Assembly: GCF_000218895.1 (NCBI RefSeq)
Contig: NC_015703.1
Location: 867,501-931,500, forward strand
Origin: Runella slithyformis DSM 19594
GTDB taxonomy: Bacteria; Bacteroidota; Bacteroidia; Cytophagales; Spirosomataceae
Direction: 5' to 3'
DNA length: 64,000 nt
This document shows, piece by piece, positions 17,338-25,465 of this stretch. The notes beneath the pieces were generated by a model. It saw nothing but the letters and a program-made list of their open reading frames with translations, ran no database searches and was not told where the DNA came from. The stretch's first letter is position 1. Each line of letters starts with the position of its first letter. A program made the translations under genes and the position numbers.

Positions 17338-18180
17338 TCAATCGTGTTTTTTTGGCGTAAAACCGTATTTTTCTTTATACGCCTTGATAAAATGGGAAAC
17401 ACTCTCGTACCCAATTTCCATACTTACTTCCGACACGTTTTTGTTGGCGTTTTTGAGAAGAAAGGCCGCCTGTTCCAAGCGTTTATTTTTGATCCAGTTG
17501 GCGGGAGAAGTATGAAACTGTTCTTCAAAATCACGTTTGAACGCCGATAAGCTACGCCCCGACAGATGAGCCAATTCACTTATTGTCAACGGCTTTAAGT
17601 AATAGTTGTTCAACAAATATTCCAGCTCGGTCTTTTGGCCTTTGTAAATATTGAACAGAATGGACTTGAGTTGTCCTGAAGAGTCAATTTCAATTAAGTG
17701 AAGCAGCAACTCCTGAAATTTAAGCCGCAGAAATTGGTTTAAATACGGCGTTTGCGAATGAAAATAAGGTAAAAGGGAATCAATGAATTTTTCAAAGGTC
17801 GGTGAGGATTGAAGAACCAAAATAGGTTGGGTATCGTCAGTATTTGCCTCCGCAAACAATGTTTGATTCTGATTGACAAATTCTTTGAGGAGTTTTTCGT
17901 GAAAGAAGAAAACGAGGCTTCGGTAATCACTCCCGATGGACTCATTCATCGAATAACAACCCCGCTGGAAAAACAGAATCTGTCCTTTATGAACGTGGAG
18001 GTCCTGATTGGGCGAGATAAATTTTTTCTCTCCTTCCAACACCACTACCACGGCATGCTCTTCAAAGAAAATCTCATTTCGTTCCGGATACACATCGCTT
18101 CGGTAGGCCACAAAGGTCATGTCCTGAATTTTCAGGGACTGAAACTGCTGAGCACTGATGGAAGAAGGAACGCGAAGCAT
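17338..18180 (-). CDS. AraC-family transcriptional regulator, 280 aa
   Basis: The C-terminal third holds two helix-turn-helix units: [21 protein letters not shown] (quoted in parts: [17 protein letters not shown]) and [24 protein letters not shown] (parts: [20 protein letters not shown]), ending in GFTPKK. The N-terminal cupin-like part (about 1-160) would sense a ligand, here unknown. I use the ATG at 18180. The gene lies inside the branched-chain cluster, directly ahead of leuC, so control of leuCDAB is plausible but unproven. Confidence 0.85.
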   Translation of the reverse strand: MLRVPSSISAQQFQSLKIQDMTFVAYRSDVYPERNEIFFEEHAVVVVLEGEKKFISPNQDLHVHKGQILFFQRGCYSMNESIGSDYRSLVFFFHEKLLKEFVNQNQTLFAEANTDDTQPILVLQSSPTFEKFIDSLLPYFHSQTPYLNQFLRLKFQELLLHLIEIDSSGQLKSILFNIYKGQKTELEYLLNNYYLKPLTISELAHLSGRSLSAFKRDFEEQFHTSPANWIKNKRLEQAAFLLKNANKNVSEVSMEIGYESVSHFIKAYKEKYGFTPKKHD

Positions 18181-18190
18181 GATATAGGCC

Positions 18191-18239
18191 GGTCGGGATA
18201 TGTTATCCCGACCTAAGTTGATTCGGATTTGCAATCCGA
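18191..18239. repeat. Two adjacent hairpins in front of the AraC gene
   Basis: GGTCGGGATA-tgt-TATCCCGACC (18191-18213) is a perfect 10-bp hairpin. TCGGATT-tgc-AATCCGA (18223-18239) is a perfect 7-bp hairpin 9 bp further. Both have 3-nt loops and related GGAT/ATCC cores. They lie 11-59 bp upstream of the AraC start. No T tract follows on the minus strand, so they look like paired REP-type repeats or a 5' leader structure rather than a terminator. Confidence 0.6.
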
Positions 18240-18268
18240 CATGATGTAATTTGATAAGTATATAATGG

Positions 18269-18487
18269 TCAGTTAAACGCTCCTCCTTTTTTCAGCGCCT
18301 CATAATCATCACCTATTGCTTTGTATTGCGACATCAGAAATTTCTGTAATTCTTCGTTGAATACTTTCCTGTCTTCTTCCGAAAGCGCGTCGTACAAGTC
18401 TTTCAATTCTTGGTTGATCGCCGCTTTTTCTGCTTCGCTGTGGGCATTGATGGCCCTGACGTGGTATTTTCTAAAATCAAAGTTCAT
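18269..18487 (-). CDS. Hypothetical small protein, 72 aa
   Basis: Family not recognised. The ATG at 18487 (MNFDFRKYHVR) gives a soluble, highly charged, mostly helical protein (HSEAEKAAINQELKDLYDAL and following) without signal or membrane segment. It begins 4 bp after the end of the broken hepT gene, so it may belong to the same acquired module. The longer open frame reaching 18571 is the second-frame reading of hepT. Confidence 0.55.
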   Translation of the reverse strand: MNFDFRKYHVRAINAHSEAEKAAINQELKDLYDALSEEDRKVFNEELQKFLMSQYKAIGDDYEALKKGGAFN

Positions 18488-18491
18488 TGTA

Positions 18492-18822
18492 TTAACTATT
18501 CTTTTCCTGTTCAATAATAATATCAATCCATTCCTTAGGAATAGCATCCCAAACCAGTTTATAATCCACATTAAAATACTGATGGATAAGAATTATCTCT
18601 TAAGCCGGCCAATCCCCTCCAACCCACTTCCGGGTAGTTATAACGTATTTCATCAGGGACCTTTTTAGCAGCTTCGCCTATCATTTCTAAGCTCCTTAAA
18701 AATGCGCGACTTACAAAATCATCATTTATGAAGGTTTCATAACCTATTCGTTGGCTATTTTTGAGCAAGAATTCCAATTCCTTTTGGATATGCTCCAAAA
18801 ATTCAATCAGTGAAGGAGACAT
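18492..18822 (-). pseudogene. hepT: hepT-like HEPN ribonuclease gene with a one-base insertion
   Basis: The N-terminal 77 residues from the ATG at 18822 match HepT/DUF86 proteins (FLEHIQKELEFLLKNSQRI; RSLEMIGEAAKKVPDEIR). In frame it then ends prematurely as LRDNSYPSVF. Removing one base near 18591-18596 restores the family sequence LRDILIHQYFNVDYKLVWD, including the R-x4-H catalytic motif, and carries the frame to the stop at 18492. The gene is therefore broken by a single-base insertion just at its active site. It overlaps the mntA remnant by 20 nt. Confidence 0.85.
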
Positions 18823-19120
18823 ATTCGATTTCTTCTTCGATTTCCCGTTGGACAAAAGGAGCAATACCTTCCCAGGTAAATAAGTCGATTTTGCGTTGAG
18901 TTACATTTTCCAACAATTCAGCCAATTTTACTAAGTTCCGGTACTTTTTCATTCCTTCTTTAAACTCCACCAAAAAATCAACATCGCTATCATCCCTTTA
19001 TTCACCTCGTACAAAAGAGCCGAACAAGCCCAATCGAGCTGCTCCAAACTGCTGAATAGTAGCTGTATATTGACCGATTAGATTAAATATTTGAGCTTTG
19101 TTTTGGACTGAATGCGACAT
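18803..19120 (-). pseudogene. mntA: mntA-like nucleotidyltransferase gene with an in-frame stop
   Basis: Read from the ATG at 19120, the frame encodes the minimal nucleotidyltransferase pattern: ARLGLFGSFVRGE, a stop, then RDDSDVDFLVEF. The glycine-serine motif and the paired aspartates of the active site lie on either side of the TAA at 18998-19000. Relatives have Gln at this place, so a single CAA-to-TAA change explains it. The remainder is open to 18803. MntA normally neutralises HepT by adding AMP; here both partners are inactivated. Confidence 0.85.
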
Positions 19121-19162
19121 AGTTTTAACGATTTTTATATCAAAAACTCAAATAGATTATGC

Positions 19163-19399
19163 TTACCCATTTTCTCGGGCAAATACAATAAATTCTTCAA
19201 AATCCATATCAAGGTCTTCTCTAATAATTTTACGCACTAATCCCTTTGGCAAATCTTCATTTTTATGAACAGGTACGGAAGTAACGCGACCGTCGGGGTG
19301 CCTGACCCGATGGTGAGAACCATTAATCCTAATCACCTCAAATCCTAACTTTTCCAAAAGTCGGATCAGTTCTTTGCCTGAAATCACCAACTGAGCCAT
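19163..19399 (-). CDS. hicA: HicA-family toxin, 78 aa
   Basis: HicA toxins are small dsRBD-like mRNA interferases. The hallmark helix and strand LIRLLEKLGFEVIRINGSHHR contain the active histidine in the G-S-H-H context (quoted in parts: RLLEKLGFEV, GSHHRVRHP), followed by TSVPVHKNEDLPKGLVRKI. Size is normal and the frame is intact. Its start overlaps the stop of the upstream hicB by one base, so the order is antitoxin first. Confidence 0.9.
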   Translation of the reverse strand: MAQLVISGKELIRLLEKLGFEVIRINGSHHRVRHPDGRVTSVPVHKNEDLPKGLVRKIIREDLDMDFEEFIVFARENG

Positions 19400-19626
19400 T
19401 AAGCACTTGCTTTTTGGTGTATTTCTATCTCTCTGAAACCAATAAATTTGTTTGAATCATCCATTTGTTGTTCCTCCATACACATTTCAATCACCTCACG
19501 AATATTTTGAATGGCTTCATCTATGGTTTTTCCATAGGAATGACATCCCTTAAAAGTAGGGCAGGTAACTATATAAATGCTGTCTTCATCCTGCTCAATG
19601 AGTATCGGAAAATGATGCGTTTTCAT
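19399..19626 (-). CDS. hicB: HicB-family antitoxin, 75 aa
   Basis: The protein is a short HicB: a partial RNase H-like fold with IEQDEDSIYIVTCPTFKGCHSYGKT (parts: DSIYIVTCP, GCHSYGKTIDEA) and a helix IQNIREVIEMCMEEQ. It has no C-terminal HTH or ribbon-helix-helix, so it probably neutralises HicA but may not autoregulate DNA. It lies 15 bp downstream of ilvA and is likely transcribed with the branched-chain genes. Confidence 0.88.
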   Translation of the reverse strand: MKTHHFPILIEQDEDSIYIVTCPTFKGCHSYGKTIDEAIQNIREVIEMCMEEQQMDDSNKFIGFREIEIHQKASA

Positions 19627-19641
19627 ATCAATTAGTGTTTT

Positions 19642-20925
19642 TCAGATCAAAAACTCAAATAAATCAGGCTTATTATTGATGTATTCAAATTGCATGTTGT
19701 GCTCCTGCATACGAGCCAAAAGCGGTTCAAAATCTTCTTTGTGGCGCAGTTCGATACCTACCAAGGCGGGACCGCGCTCCCGGGCCGTTTTTTTGGAATA
19801 TTCAAAGTGGGCTATATCGTCATTGGGGCCCAGAACGTGGTTCAAAAATTCTTTGAAAGCTCCCGAACGTTGCGGAAAACGAATGATAAAATAGTGCTTG
19901 AGCCCTTCGTACAGCAAACTGCGCTCTTTTATTTCTTCGGTACGGGTAATGTCGTTGTTGCCACCGCCGATCAGCAGCACTACGTCTTTCCCTTTGATTT
20001 CGTCTTTGATCTGGTCGAGCGCCGCTACGGTGAGTGCTCCGGCAGGCTCTACGACGATAGCTTCTTCATTGTACAATTGTAAAATCGTGGAGCAGACTTT
20101 CCCTTCCGGAACCAGTAAAATAGATTCCAGATTTTGACGACATACCTGAAAGGTATGCTCCCCGGCACGCTTCACCGCTGCACCATCCACAAATTTATCA
20201 ATGTTTTCGAGCGTGACCACATGGTCCTCTTTGATGGCGGTGTACATAGTCGGCGATCCAAGCGGCTCTACCCCAATAAGTTTTGTGGCAGGGCTCAATT
20301 GTTTGAACACCGTTGTTACCCCCGAAGCTAATCCGCCGCCGCCGATGGCAAACAGCAAATAATCAATTTTAAAGTCAGCATCCCGAAAGATCTCCAGGCC
20401 GACAGTCCCCTGCCCTTCCATCACCTGCACATCGTCGAAGGGATGGATAAAGGTCGCCTCATTGCTTTCACAAAAATGCTTGGCGGCATGGTAGGCGTCG
20501 TCGTAGGTATCGCCGTGCAGCACCACTTCAATTTGGTCTTTCCCGAATAGTTTGACCTGTTTTACCTTTTGAGCAGGCGTAGTGCTGGGCATGAAGATTC
20601 GGCCACGTACCTGCATTTTGTTACAGGCATAGGCTACGCCTTGGGCGTGGTTTCCCGCACTGGCGCAGACAACACCGTTGGCAAGTGCCTCGGCCGACAG
20701 GCTTGCCATCTTATTATATGCACCCCGAATTTTGTAAGACCGTACTACCTGCAAATCTTCGCGTTTGAAGTAAATATTGGCTTCGTATCGCTCCGAAAAA
20801 TTGAGATTTAATTCCAAATCGGTATGTTTTACCACTTTGCGAATACGCTCAGCCGCTTGCAAAATATTGTCGAAAGTGGGCCAATCAGCGGCTTTTTGTT
20901 TATTTTTTTCGGAGGCGAGACTCAT
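19642..20925 (-). CDS. ilvA: Threonine ammonia-lyase, biosynthetic
   Basis: The PLP enzyme deaminates threonine to 2-oxobutanoate for isoleucine synthesis. PLP lysine lies in VVRSYKIRGAYNKM, and the glycine-rich phosphate loop is FAIGGGGLASG. The C-terminal ACT-like regulatory segment starts at about residue 330 (HYFIIRFPQRSGAFKEFLNH), consistent with allosteric feedback by isoleucine. I use the ATG at 20925 (427 residues). It follows ilvC after a hairpin at 21020-21052. Confidence 0.95.
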   Translation of the reverse strand: MSLASEKNKQKAADWPTFDNILQAAERIRKVVKHTDLELNLNFSERYEANIYFKREDLQVVRSYKIRGAYNKMASLSAEALANGVVCASAGNHAQGVAYACNKMQVRGRIFMPSTTPAQKVKQVKLFGKDQIEVVLHGDTYDDAYHAAKHFCESNEATFIHPFDDVQVMEGQGTVGLEIFRDADFKIDYLLFAIGGGGLASGVTTVFKQLSPATKLIGVEPLGSPTMYTAIKEDHVVTLENIDKFVDGAAVKRAGEHTFQVCRQNLESILLVPEGKVCSTILQLYNEEAIVVEPAGALTVAALDQIKDEIKGKDVVLLIGGGNNDITRTEEIKERSLLYEGLKHYFIIRFPQRSGAFKEFLNHVLGPNDDIAHFEYSKKTARERGPALVGIELRHKEDFEPLLARMQEHNMQFEYINNKPDLFEFLI

Positions 20926-21019
20926 AAAAATAACGATTAGTGTAATTGCAGAAAATCCCCCGAATTTACACAACTCGGAGGATTTTCTATATTTTCAAAG
21001 GAAGATAATCGCATATAGC

Positions 21020-21052
21020 AACCTCGGCAAGGGTTTGACCCTTGCCGAGGTT
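21020..21052. repeat. Perfect 15-bp hairpin between ilvC and ilvA
   Basis: AACCTCGGCAAGGGT (21020-21034) and its exact complement (21038-21052) enclose the 3-nt loop TTG, only 8 bp after the ilvC stop. On the minus strand no T tract follows, so termination would be weak. It could be a dispersed repeat or an mRNA-stabilising hairpin that sets different levels of ilvC and ilvA. Confidence 0.7.
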
Positions 21053-21059
21053 AAAAGTA

Positions 21060-22103
21060 TTAGTTACGCTCAGGACGCAGGCTGCGTACAGCCGCACCGG
21101 CAATCCACATTTCTGAATCACGAAGTTCGGCCAATTCGACTTCGAGTTTTTCGCGGTAGTCGGGCTGTGAGTTGCGTGTGATCGAGATATTGGCCTGCTC
21201 GCCTGATTTTACAGAATCGTATAATTTTTGGAAAACAGGCTTGGTGGCTTCTTTAAAAGGCTTCCACCAATCCAATGCTCCGCGTTGAGCCGTCGTTGAA
21301 CAGTTGGCATACATCCAATCCATCCCGTTTTCAGCCACAAGCGGCATCAATGATTGGGTCAACTCTTCTACGGTTTCGTTGAACGCTTCAGAAGGTGAGT
21401 GGCCGTTTTCGCGCAACACTTCGTACTGAGCCGCAAAGATTCCCTGAATAGCCCCCATCAACGTTCCACGCTCACCGGTAAGGTCAGACGTTACTTCGCG
21501 GTAGAAATCCGTTTCAAACAAATAACCTGAACCTACCCCGATACCCATGGCGATACATTTGGTACGCGCGTTGCCCGAAGCATCCTGATAAACGGCAAAC
21601 GAAGAATTCAATCCTTTTCCTTCTACAAACAAACGGCGCAATGAAGTTCCTGAACCTTTGGGAGCTACCAAGAACACGTCTACATCCGCCGGAGGGACGA
21701 TTCCTGTTTGCTCTTTATACGTTACACCAAAACCATGTGAGAAATACAATGACTTACCGGGAACAAGTGCTTTCTTTACGGTTGGCCAAAGTTCAATTTG
21801 TGCGGCATCCGACAATAAGAAACAGATGATTGTTCCTTTTTCAAGGGCTTCCTCGATTTCGAAAAGGGTTTCGCCCGGCACCCAGCCATCAGCCACTGCT
21901 TTATCATACGTTTTTCCCTTACGCTGACCTACGATTACGTTGAAACCGTTATCGCGCATATTTAAGCTCTGACCGGGGCCCTGAACACCGTAACCAATCA
22001 CGGCGATCGTTTCATTTGCCAATACTTCACGTGCTTTTTCAAGAGGAAATTCTTCGCGGGTTACTACTTCTTCTACGCTCCCGCCGAAATTGATTTGTGC
22101 CAT
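21060..22103 (-). CDS. ilvC: Ketol-acid reductoisomerase
   Basis: IlvC converts acetolactate and acetohydroxybutyrate to the dihydroxy acids using NAD(P)H and Mg2+. The Rossmann motif is IAVIGYGVQGPGQS, followed by the cofactor loop VIVGQRKGKTY. The metal-site region is TSDLTGERGTLMGAIQGIF, with a second acidic cluster EAFNETVEELTQS. The ATG at 22103 (MAQINFGG) gives 347 residues. It lies 37 bp after the methyltransferase gene and is followed by the perfect hairpin at 21020. Confidence 0.95.
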   Translation of the reverse strand: MAQINFGGSVEEVVTREEFPLEKAREVLANETIAVIGYGVQGPGQSLNMRDNGFNVIVGQRKGKTYDKAVADGWVPGETLFEIEEALEKGTIICFLLSDAAQIELWPTVKKALVPGKSLYFSHGFGVTYKEQTGIVPPADVDVFLVAPKGSGTSLRRLFVEGKGLNSSFAVYQDASGNARTKCIAMGIGVGSGYLFETDFYREVTSDLTGERGTLMGAIQGIFAAQYEVLRENGHSPSEAFNETVEELTQSLMPLVAENGMDWMYANCSTTAQRGALDWWKPFKEATKPVFQKLYDSVKSGEQANISITRNSQPDYREKLEVELAELRDSEMWIAGAAVRSLRPERN

Positions 22104-22140
22104 TGAATTGTTTTGTTTATTTAATAATTGTTTTATAATC

Positions 22141-22893
22141 TCATTTTGCCTTTTGCCATGTAAGCAGTGCCGATACACCCACAAAAAACTTTGTTCGTTG
22201 TTGGATTAACCAATCCTCGGTCTTAAAGATTCTGCCGAATACTTTCTGAAACACCGGACCGTTCAAGATCGTAAAATCCGATACTGCCTCTGCTGTTTTT
22301 GGGCGGTGAAGGGGAATCAATTTTGACAATAATCGAAACAAGGCGATAGGAAAGAACAGCCAAAAATTGAAATAACTGCTGAATACTATTTCCCCGCTTT
22401 TCTCAAATAACCTTTCCAATACGTCCAGGGTATAACGGCGTACATGGTGATTGATATCATCATGTTGGTTCCACAAAAACATAAACGCCGGAACCGTCAC
22501 GCATACTATCCCTTCTTTTTTACACACCCTTTGCATTTCATCTACGGCTAATTGATGTTCTTTTACGTGCTCTATGACATCAAAAGCGCATACGAGATCG
22601 TAGGTATCGTTTGAAAAAGGCAACTCTAAAACAGTGCCTTCCATTACGTCAATCGGGACATTGGCCTTGGTAAACTCATAACATTCCCGATCATATTCTA
22701 CCGATTTCACTTTCCCGAATTCTTCGAGCAACTGCGACGAATATCCGGTGGCAACACCTACATTCAGAATGTTGAGAGGTCGGTGCATTGGCAATACCCC
22801 CCTCAGATGATTGATAATAATTCGGTTACGGACCACGAACCACCAATGTTCACGCTCTAAATGAAAATACTGTCTATAATAGTCCTGATTCAT
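22141..22893 (-). CDS. Class I SAM-dependent methyltransferase, 250 aa
   Basis: The SAM-binding segment is LNILNVGVATGYSSQLLEEF, followed by the acidic loop VEYDRECYEF, and motif IV is YDLVCAFDVIEHV. The middle HHVRRYTLDVLERLFEKSG is typical of small-molecule and glycan-related methyltransferases. A hydrophobic stretch near 185-200 (FNFWLFFPIALFRLL) suggests membrane contact. The substrate is unknown. It sits between ilvN and ilvC, separated from ilvN by 202 bp, and has no evident place in the pathway. Confidence 0.85.
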   Translation of the reverse strand: MNQDYYRQYFHLEREHWWFVVRNRIIINHLRGVLPMHRPLNILNVGVATGYSSQLLEEFGKVKSVEYDRECYEFTKANVPIDVMEGTVLELPFSNDTYDLVCAFDVIEHVKEHQLAVDEMQRVCKKEGIVCVTVPAFMFLWNQHDDINHHVRRYTLDVLERLFEKSGEIVFSSYFNFWLFFPIALFRLLSKLIPLHRPKTAEAVSDFTILNGPVFQKVFGRIFKTEDWLIQQRTKFFVGVSALLTWQKAK

Positions 22894-23095
22894 AGTGGTT
22901 TAGAAAAGCATGCTTGGTAACATCAACGAAACAGGTATAACGTATTGTCAAAGAAAAGCAGTAATTTACTTTCAGACCGCCTGAAAAGCCGTAAGTGGTC
23001 AGTGTTGTTCTATCAAAACGCTGCCTTATCAAAGTGTTCAAATTCTACTGCCTGTTTTACGAGCAGGCCAACGCTCAGTGAAAAGTAGTTTTTTT

Positions 23096-23632
23096 TTAAG
23101 CATAATACTCCCCATGCACTTCTTGCGGAAGGTATTCGACCAATCCCTGAGGGGTTTTCCCAACCGCCACCCGACCGGACTTTACAAATTCCAGTATTCC
23201 GTAAGGCTTGATGTACCGAAAAAAATCCATGATCTCCGTTTCATTGCCGGCTTTTTCGATGACCACATAGTCCAGCCCCCAATAGACCACCCATGCTTTG
23301 TGCACTTTATTAATGGTTTCGATGTCGATAGGCCGGGTCCCGATAGGGGTAGCGATTTTAAAAAGTGCAATTTCGTTGTACACGACCTCATCATCCAGAT
23401 AGCCAAATACCGCCAGTACTTCCACTACTTTGCGAATCTGACGCACAAGTTTTTCGACATCTTCCCGTTTATCGTGTTTGATGGTAATGGTATACCGCGA
23501 TACGCCTTTCCGCTCGGTTTCCGATACCGTCAGGCTCTCAATATTGACCCGTCTACGCGTGAAAATGATCGTGATTTTATTCAACAGACCGAAGGTGTTT
23601 TCGGTAAAAATACAGATGGTGTAAGTCGTCAT
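23096..23632 (-). CDS. ilvN: Acetolactate synthase small (regulatory) subunit
   Basis: IlvN carries the ACT domain that binds valine and controls IlvB. The ACT core TICIFTENTFGLLNKITIIF and RRVNIESLTVSETE lies in the first 45 residues, followed by a second small domain typical of the IlvH/IlvN group. The ATG at 23632 starts 1 bp beyond the ilvB stop, so the subunits are translated together. Length 178 residues is in the normal range. Confidence 0.93.
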   Translation of the reverse strand: MTTYTICIFTENTFGLLNKITIIFTRRRVNIESLTVSETERKGVSRYTITIKHDKREDVEKLVRQIRKVVEVLAVFGYLDDEVVYNEIALFKIATPIGTRPIDIETINKVHKAWVVYWGLDYVVIEKAGNETEIMDFFRYIKPYGILEFVKSGRVAVGKTPQGLVEYLPQEVHGEYYA

Positions 23633-23633
23633 A

Positions 23634-25439
23634 TCAATCAAGTCTTATATCAACTACTGAAGCACCGGCAGGTACCATTGGAAAAACATTTTCTTCTTTT
23701 TCCACGATCACTTCCAACAGGTAGGGCTTATCCGATCTGAGCAACGCATCCAACGAATCGCTCAAATTGTCGCGCTCGGAACAGGTATGTCCCGCAATGC
23801 CGAAACCTTTGGCAATGGTCACAAAATCAGGATTTTTTAACTCTACAAACGAATAGCGTTTGTCAAAAAACAACTGTTGCCACTGCCGTACCATTCCCAA
23901 ATAATTGTTATTGAGAATGATCAGCTTCACGGCCAATCCGCTCTGGGCAATGGTTCCCAGCTCCTGAATGGTCATTTGAAAGCAGCCGTCGCCGATAAAA
24001 GCAACGACCTCGCGGTCAGGTGCCCCTTTTTTGGCTCCAAAAGAAGCAGGAATGGCAAACCCCATGGTTCCCAGCCCCCCCGAAGCGATATACGAATGCG
24101 GGTTTTTAAATTGATAATAACGTGCCGCAATCATTTGGTGCTGGCCCACATCGGCCACGATACAGGCTTCGCCGTTGGTTTTTTGGGAAAGCATGTGTAC
24201 CACTTCGGCCATCTTAAGCTCCCCCTCGGACTTCAATTCCCGTTGGGTTACTTTTTGATTTTCGATGACGTCAAATTTCTTAAATTCATTACGCCAGGCA
24301 GAGTGATTATTTTCCTTCACCAAAGGCATCAGTTTTTTCAATGCCTCTTTCACATCTCCTACTACAGGCGCTTCCGTTTTGACAATTTTATCAATTTCAG
24401 AAGGATCAATTTCTATATGGACCACTTTGGCCTGCCGAATGTACTTGGTTGCATCGCCCGTTACGCGGTCATCAAAGCGCATTCCGATGGCGATAATGAC
24501 ATCCGCCTGGTCGGTCATGACGTTAGGGCCATAGTTGCCATGCATCCCCAGCCAGCCCACATAATTCGGATGGTCAATCGGCATCGCAGAAAGCCCCAAC
24601 AATGTGCTTGCACAAGGGATATCGGTTTTTTCGGCAAAGGCTTTGAGTTCTTCCATCGCGCCCGAAATCAACACACCATGCCCGAACAATATATAAGGTT
24701 TTTTGGCATTATTGATCAACTGAGCCGCTTTCTGTACGTGTTCATCTTTGGGAACGGTGCGTGGCTTGTAGCTGGTCAGGCCCTGTACTTTTTTATACTC
24801 GTACGGCTTGTCCATCAACGCTACCTGCGCGTCGCGCGTGAAGTCAATCACCACGGGTCCGGGTTTTCCGGAAGTGGCAATATAAAAGGCTTTCGCCATC
24901 ACTTCAGGCACTTCGTTGGGGTCGGTGATTTGATAGTTCCACTTACAAACGGGTGTGGTTACTCCGATGATGTCCGTTTCCTGAAACGCGTCCGTACCCA
25001 GCAAGGTTGACTTTACCTGCCCGATGATACACACCAAAGGCGTACAGTCAATGATGGCGTCAGCAATGGGCGTAACGAGGTTGGTACCGCCGGGACCGGA
25101 AGTTACCAGGCAAACACCCGGCTTTCCGCTGGTACGGGCATATCCCTGAGCGGCGTGTCCCGCACCCTGCTCATGGCGCACCAGAATATGGTCCAAGCGG
25201 TCCATATAATCAAAAAGCGCATCATACGTAGGCATGATGGCACCGCCCGGATAGCCGAAAATCACTTCCGTTCCTTCTTTGATCAGTGATTCCATGAGCG
25301 CCTGAGCGCCCGACAAAAGCCGGGGGCCTTCAGGAATACCATCGGTCGTTGGCGTTATAATTTCGTGCGTCAAAATAGCTTCTACCGACGCAGCTTCCTG
25401 TTGTGCGATCATGGTTAAATGGTTGTCCATGACGGTCAT
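23634..25439 (-). CDS. ilvB: Acetolactate synthase large subunit
   Basis: This ThDP enzyme condenses two pyruvates, or pyruvate with 2-oxobutanoate, at the head of the branched-chain pathway. The catalytic glutamate lies in LVRHEQGAGHAAQGYAR, the ThDP motif is GDGCFQMTIQEL ending NNNYLGMV, and FAD-fold segments lie between. The first ~35 residues before RLLSGAQALMESL are poorly conserved, so the exact start among several ATGs (25439, 25430, 25412) is uncertain. It lies between ilvD and ilvN. Confidence 0.95.
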   Translation of the reverse strand: MTVMDNHLTMIAQQEAASVEAILTHEIITPTTDGIPEGPRLLSGAQALMESLIKEGTEVIFGYPGGAIMPTYDALFDYMDRLDHILVRHEQGAGHAAQGYARTSGKPGVCLVTSGPGGTNLVTPIADAIIDCTPLVCIIGQVKSTLLGTDAFQETDIIGVTTPVCKWNYQITDPNEVPEVMAKAFYIATSGKPGPVVIDFTRDAQVALMDKPYEYKKVQGLTSYKPRTVPKDEHVQKAAQLINNAKKPYILFGHGVLISGAMEELKAFAEKTDIPCASTLLGLSAMPIDHPNYVGWLGMHGNYGPNVMTDQADVIIAIGMRFDDRVTGDATKYIRQAKVVHIEIDPSEIDKIVKTEAPVVGDVKEALKKLMPLVKENNHSAWRNEFKKFDVIENQKVTQRELKSEGELKMAEVVHMLSQKTNGEACIVADVGQHQMIAARYYQFKNPHSYIASGGLGTMGFAIPASFGAKKGAPDREVVAFIGDGCFQMTIQELGTIAQSGLAVKLIILNNNYLGMVRQWQQLFFDKRYSFVELKNPDFVTIAKGFGIAGHTCSERDNLSDSLDALLRSDKPYLLEVIVEKEENVFPMVPAGASVVDIRLD

Positions 25440-25465
25440 GGTTTAATTTGTTGTTGCTTTATAAC

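Noticed and set aside
21020-21052. Hairpin after ilvC as an ordinary rho-independent terminator
   Set aside because: No T tract follows on the minus strand and ilvA continues the pathway right after it, so I list it as a repeat or mRNA structure.
23877-25010. Long plus-strand open frame (377 codons) opposite ilvB
   Set aside because: It is His/Arg/Phe-rich as expected for the reverse frame of a conserved GC-biased gene, and ilvB is certain.
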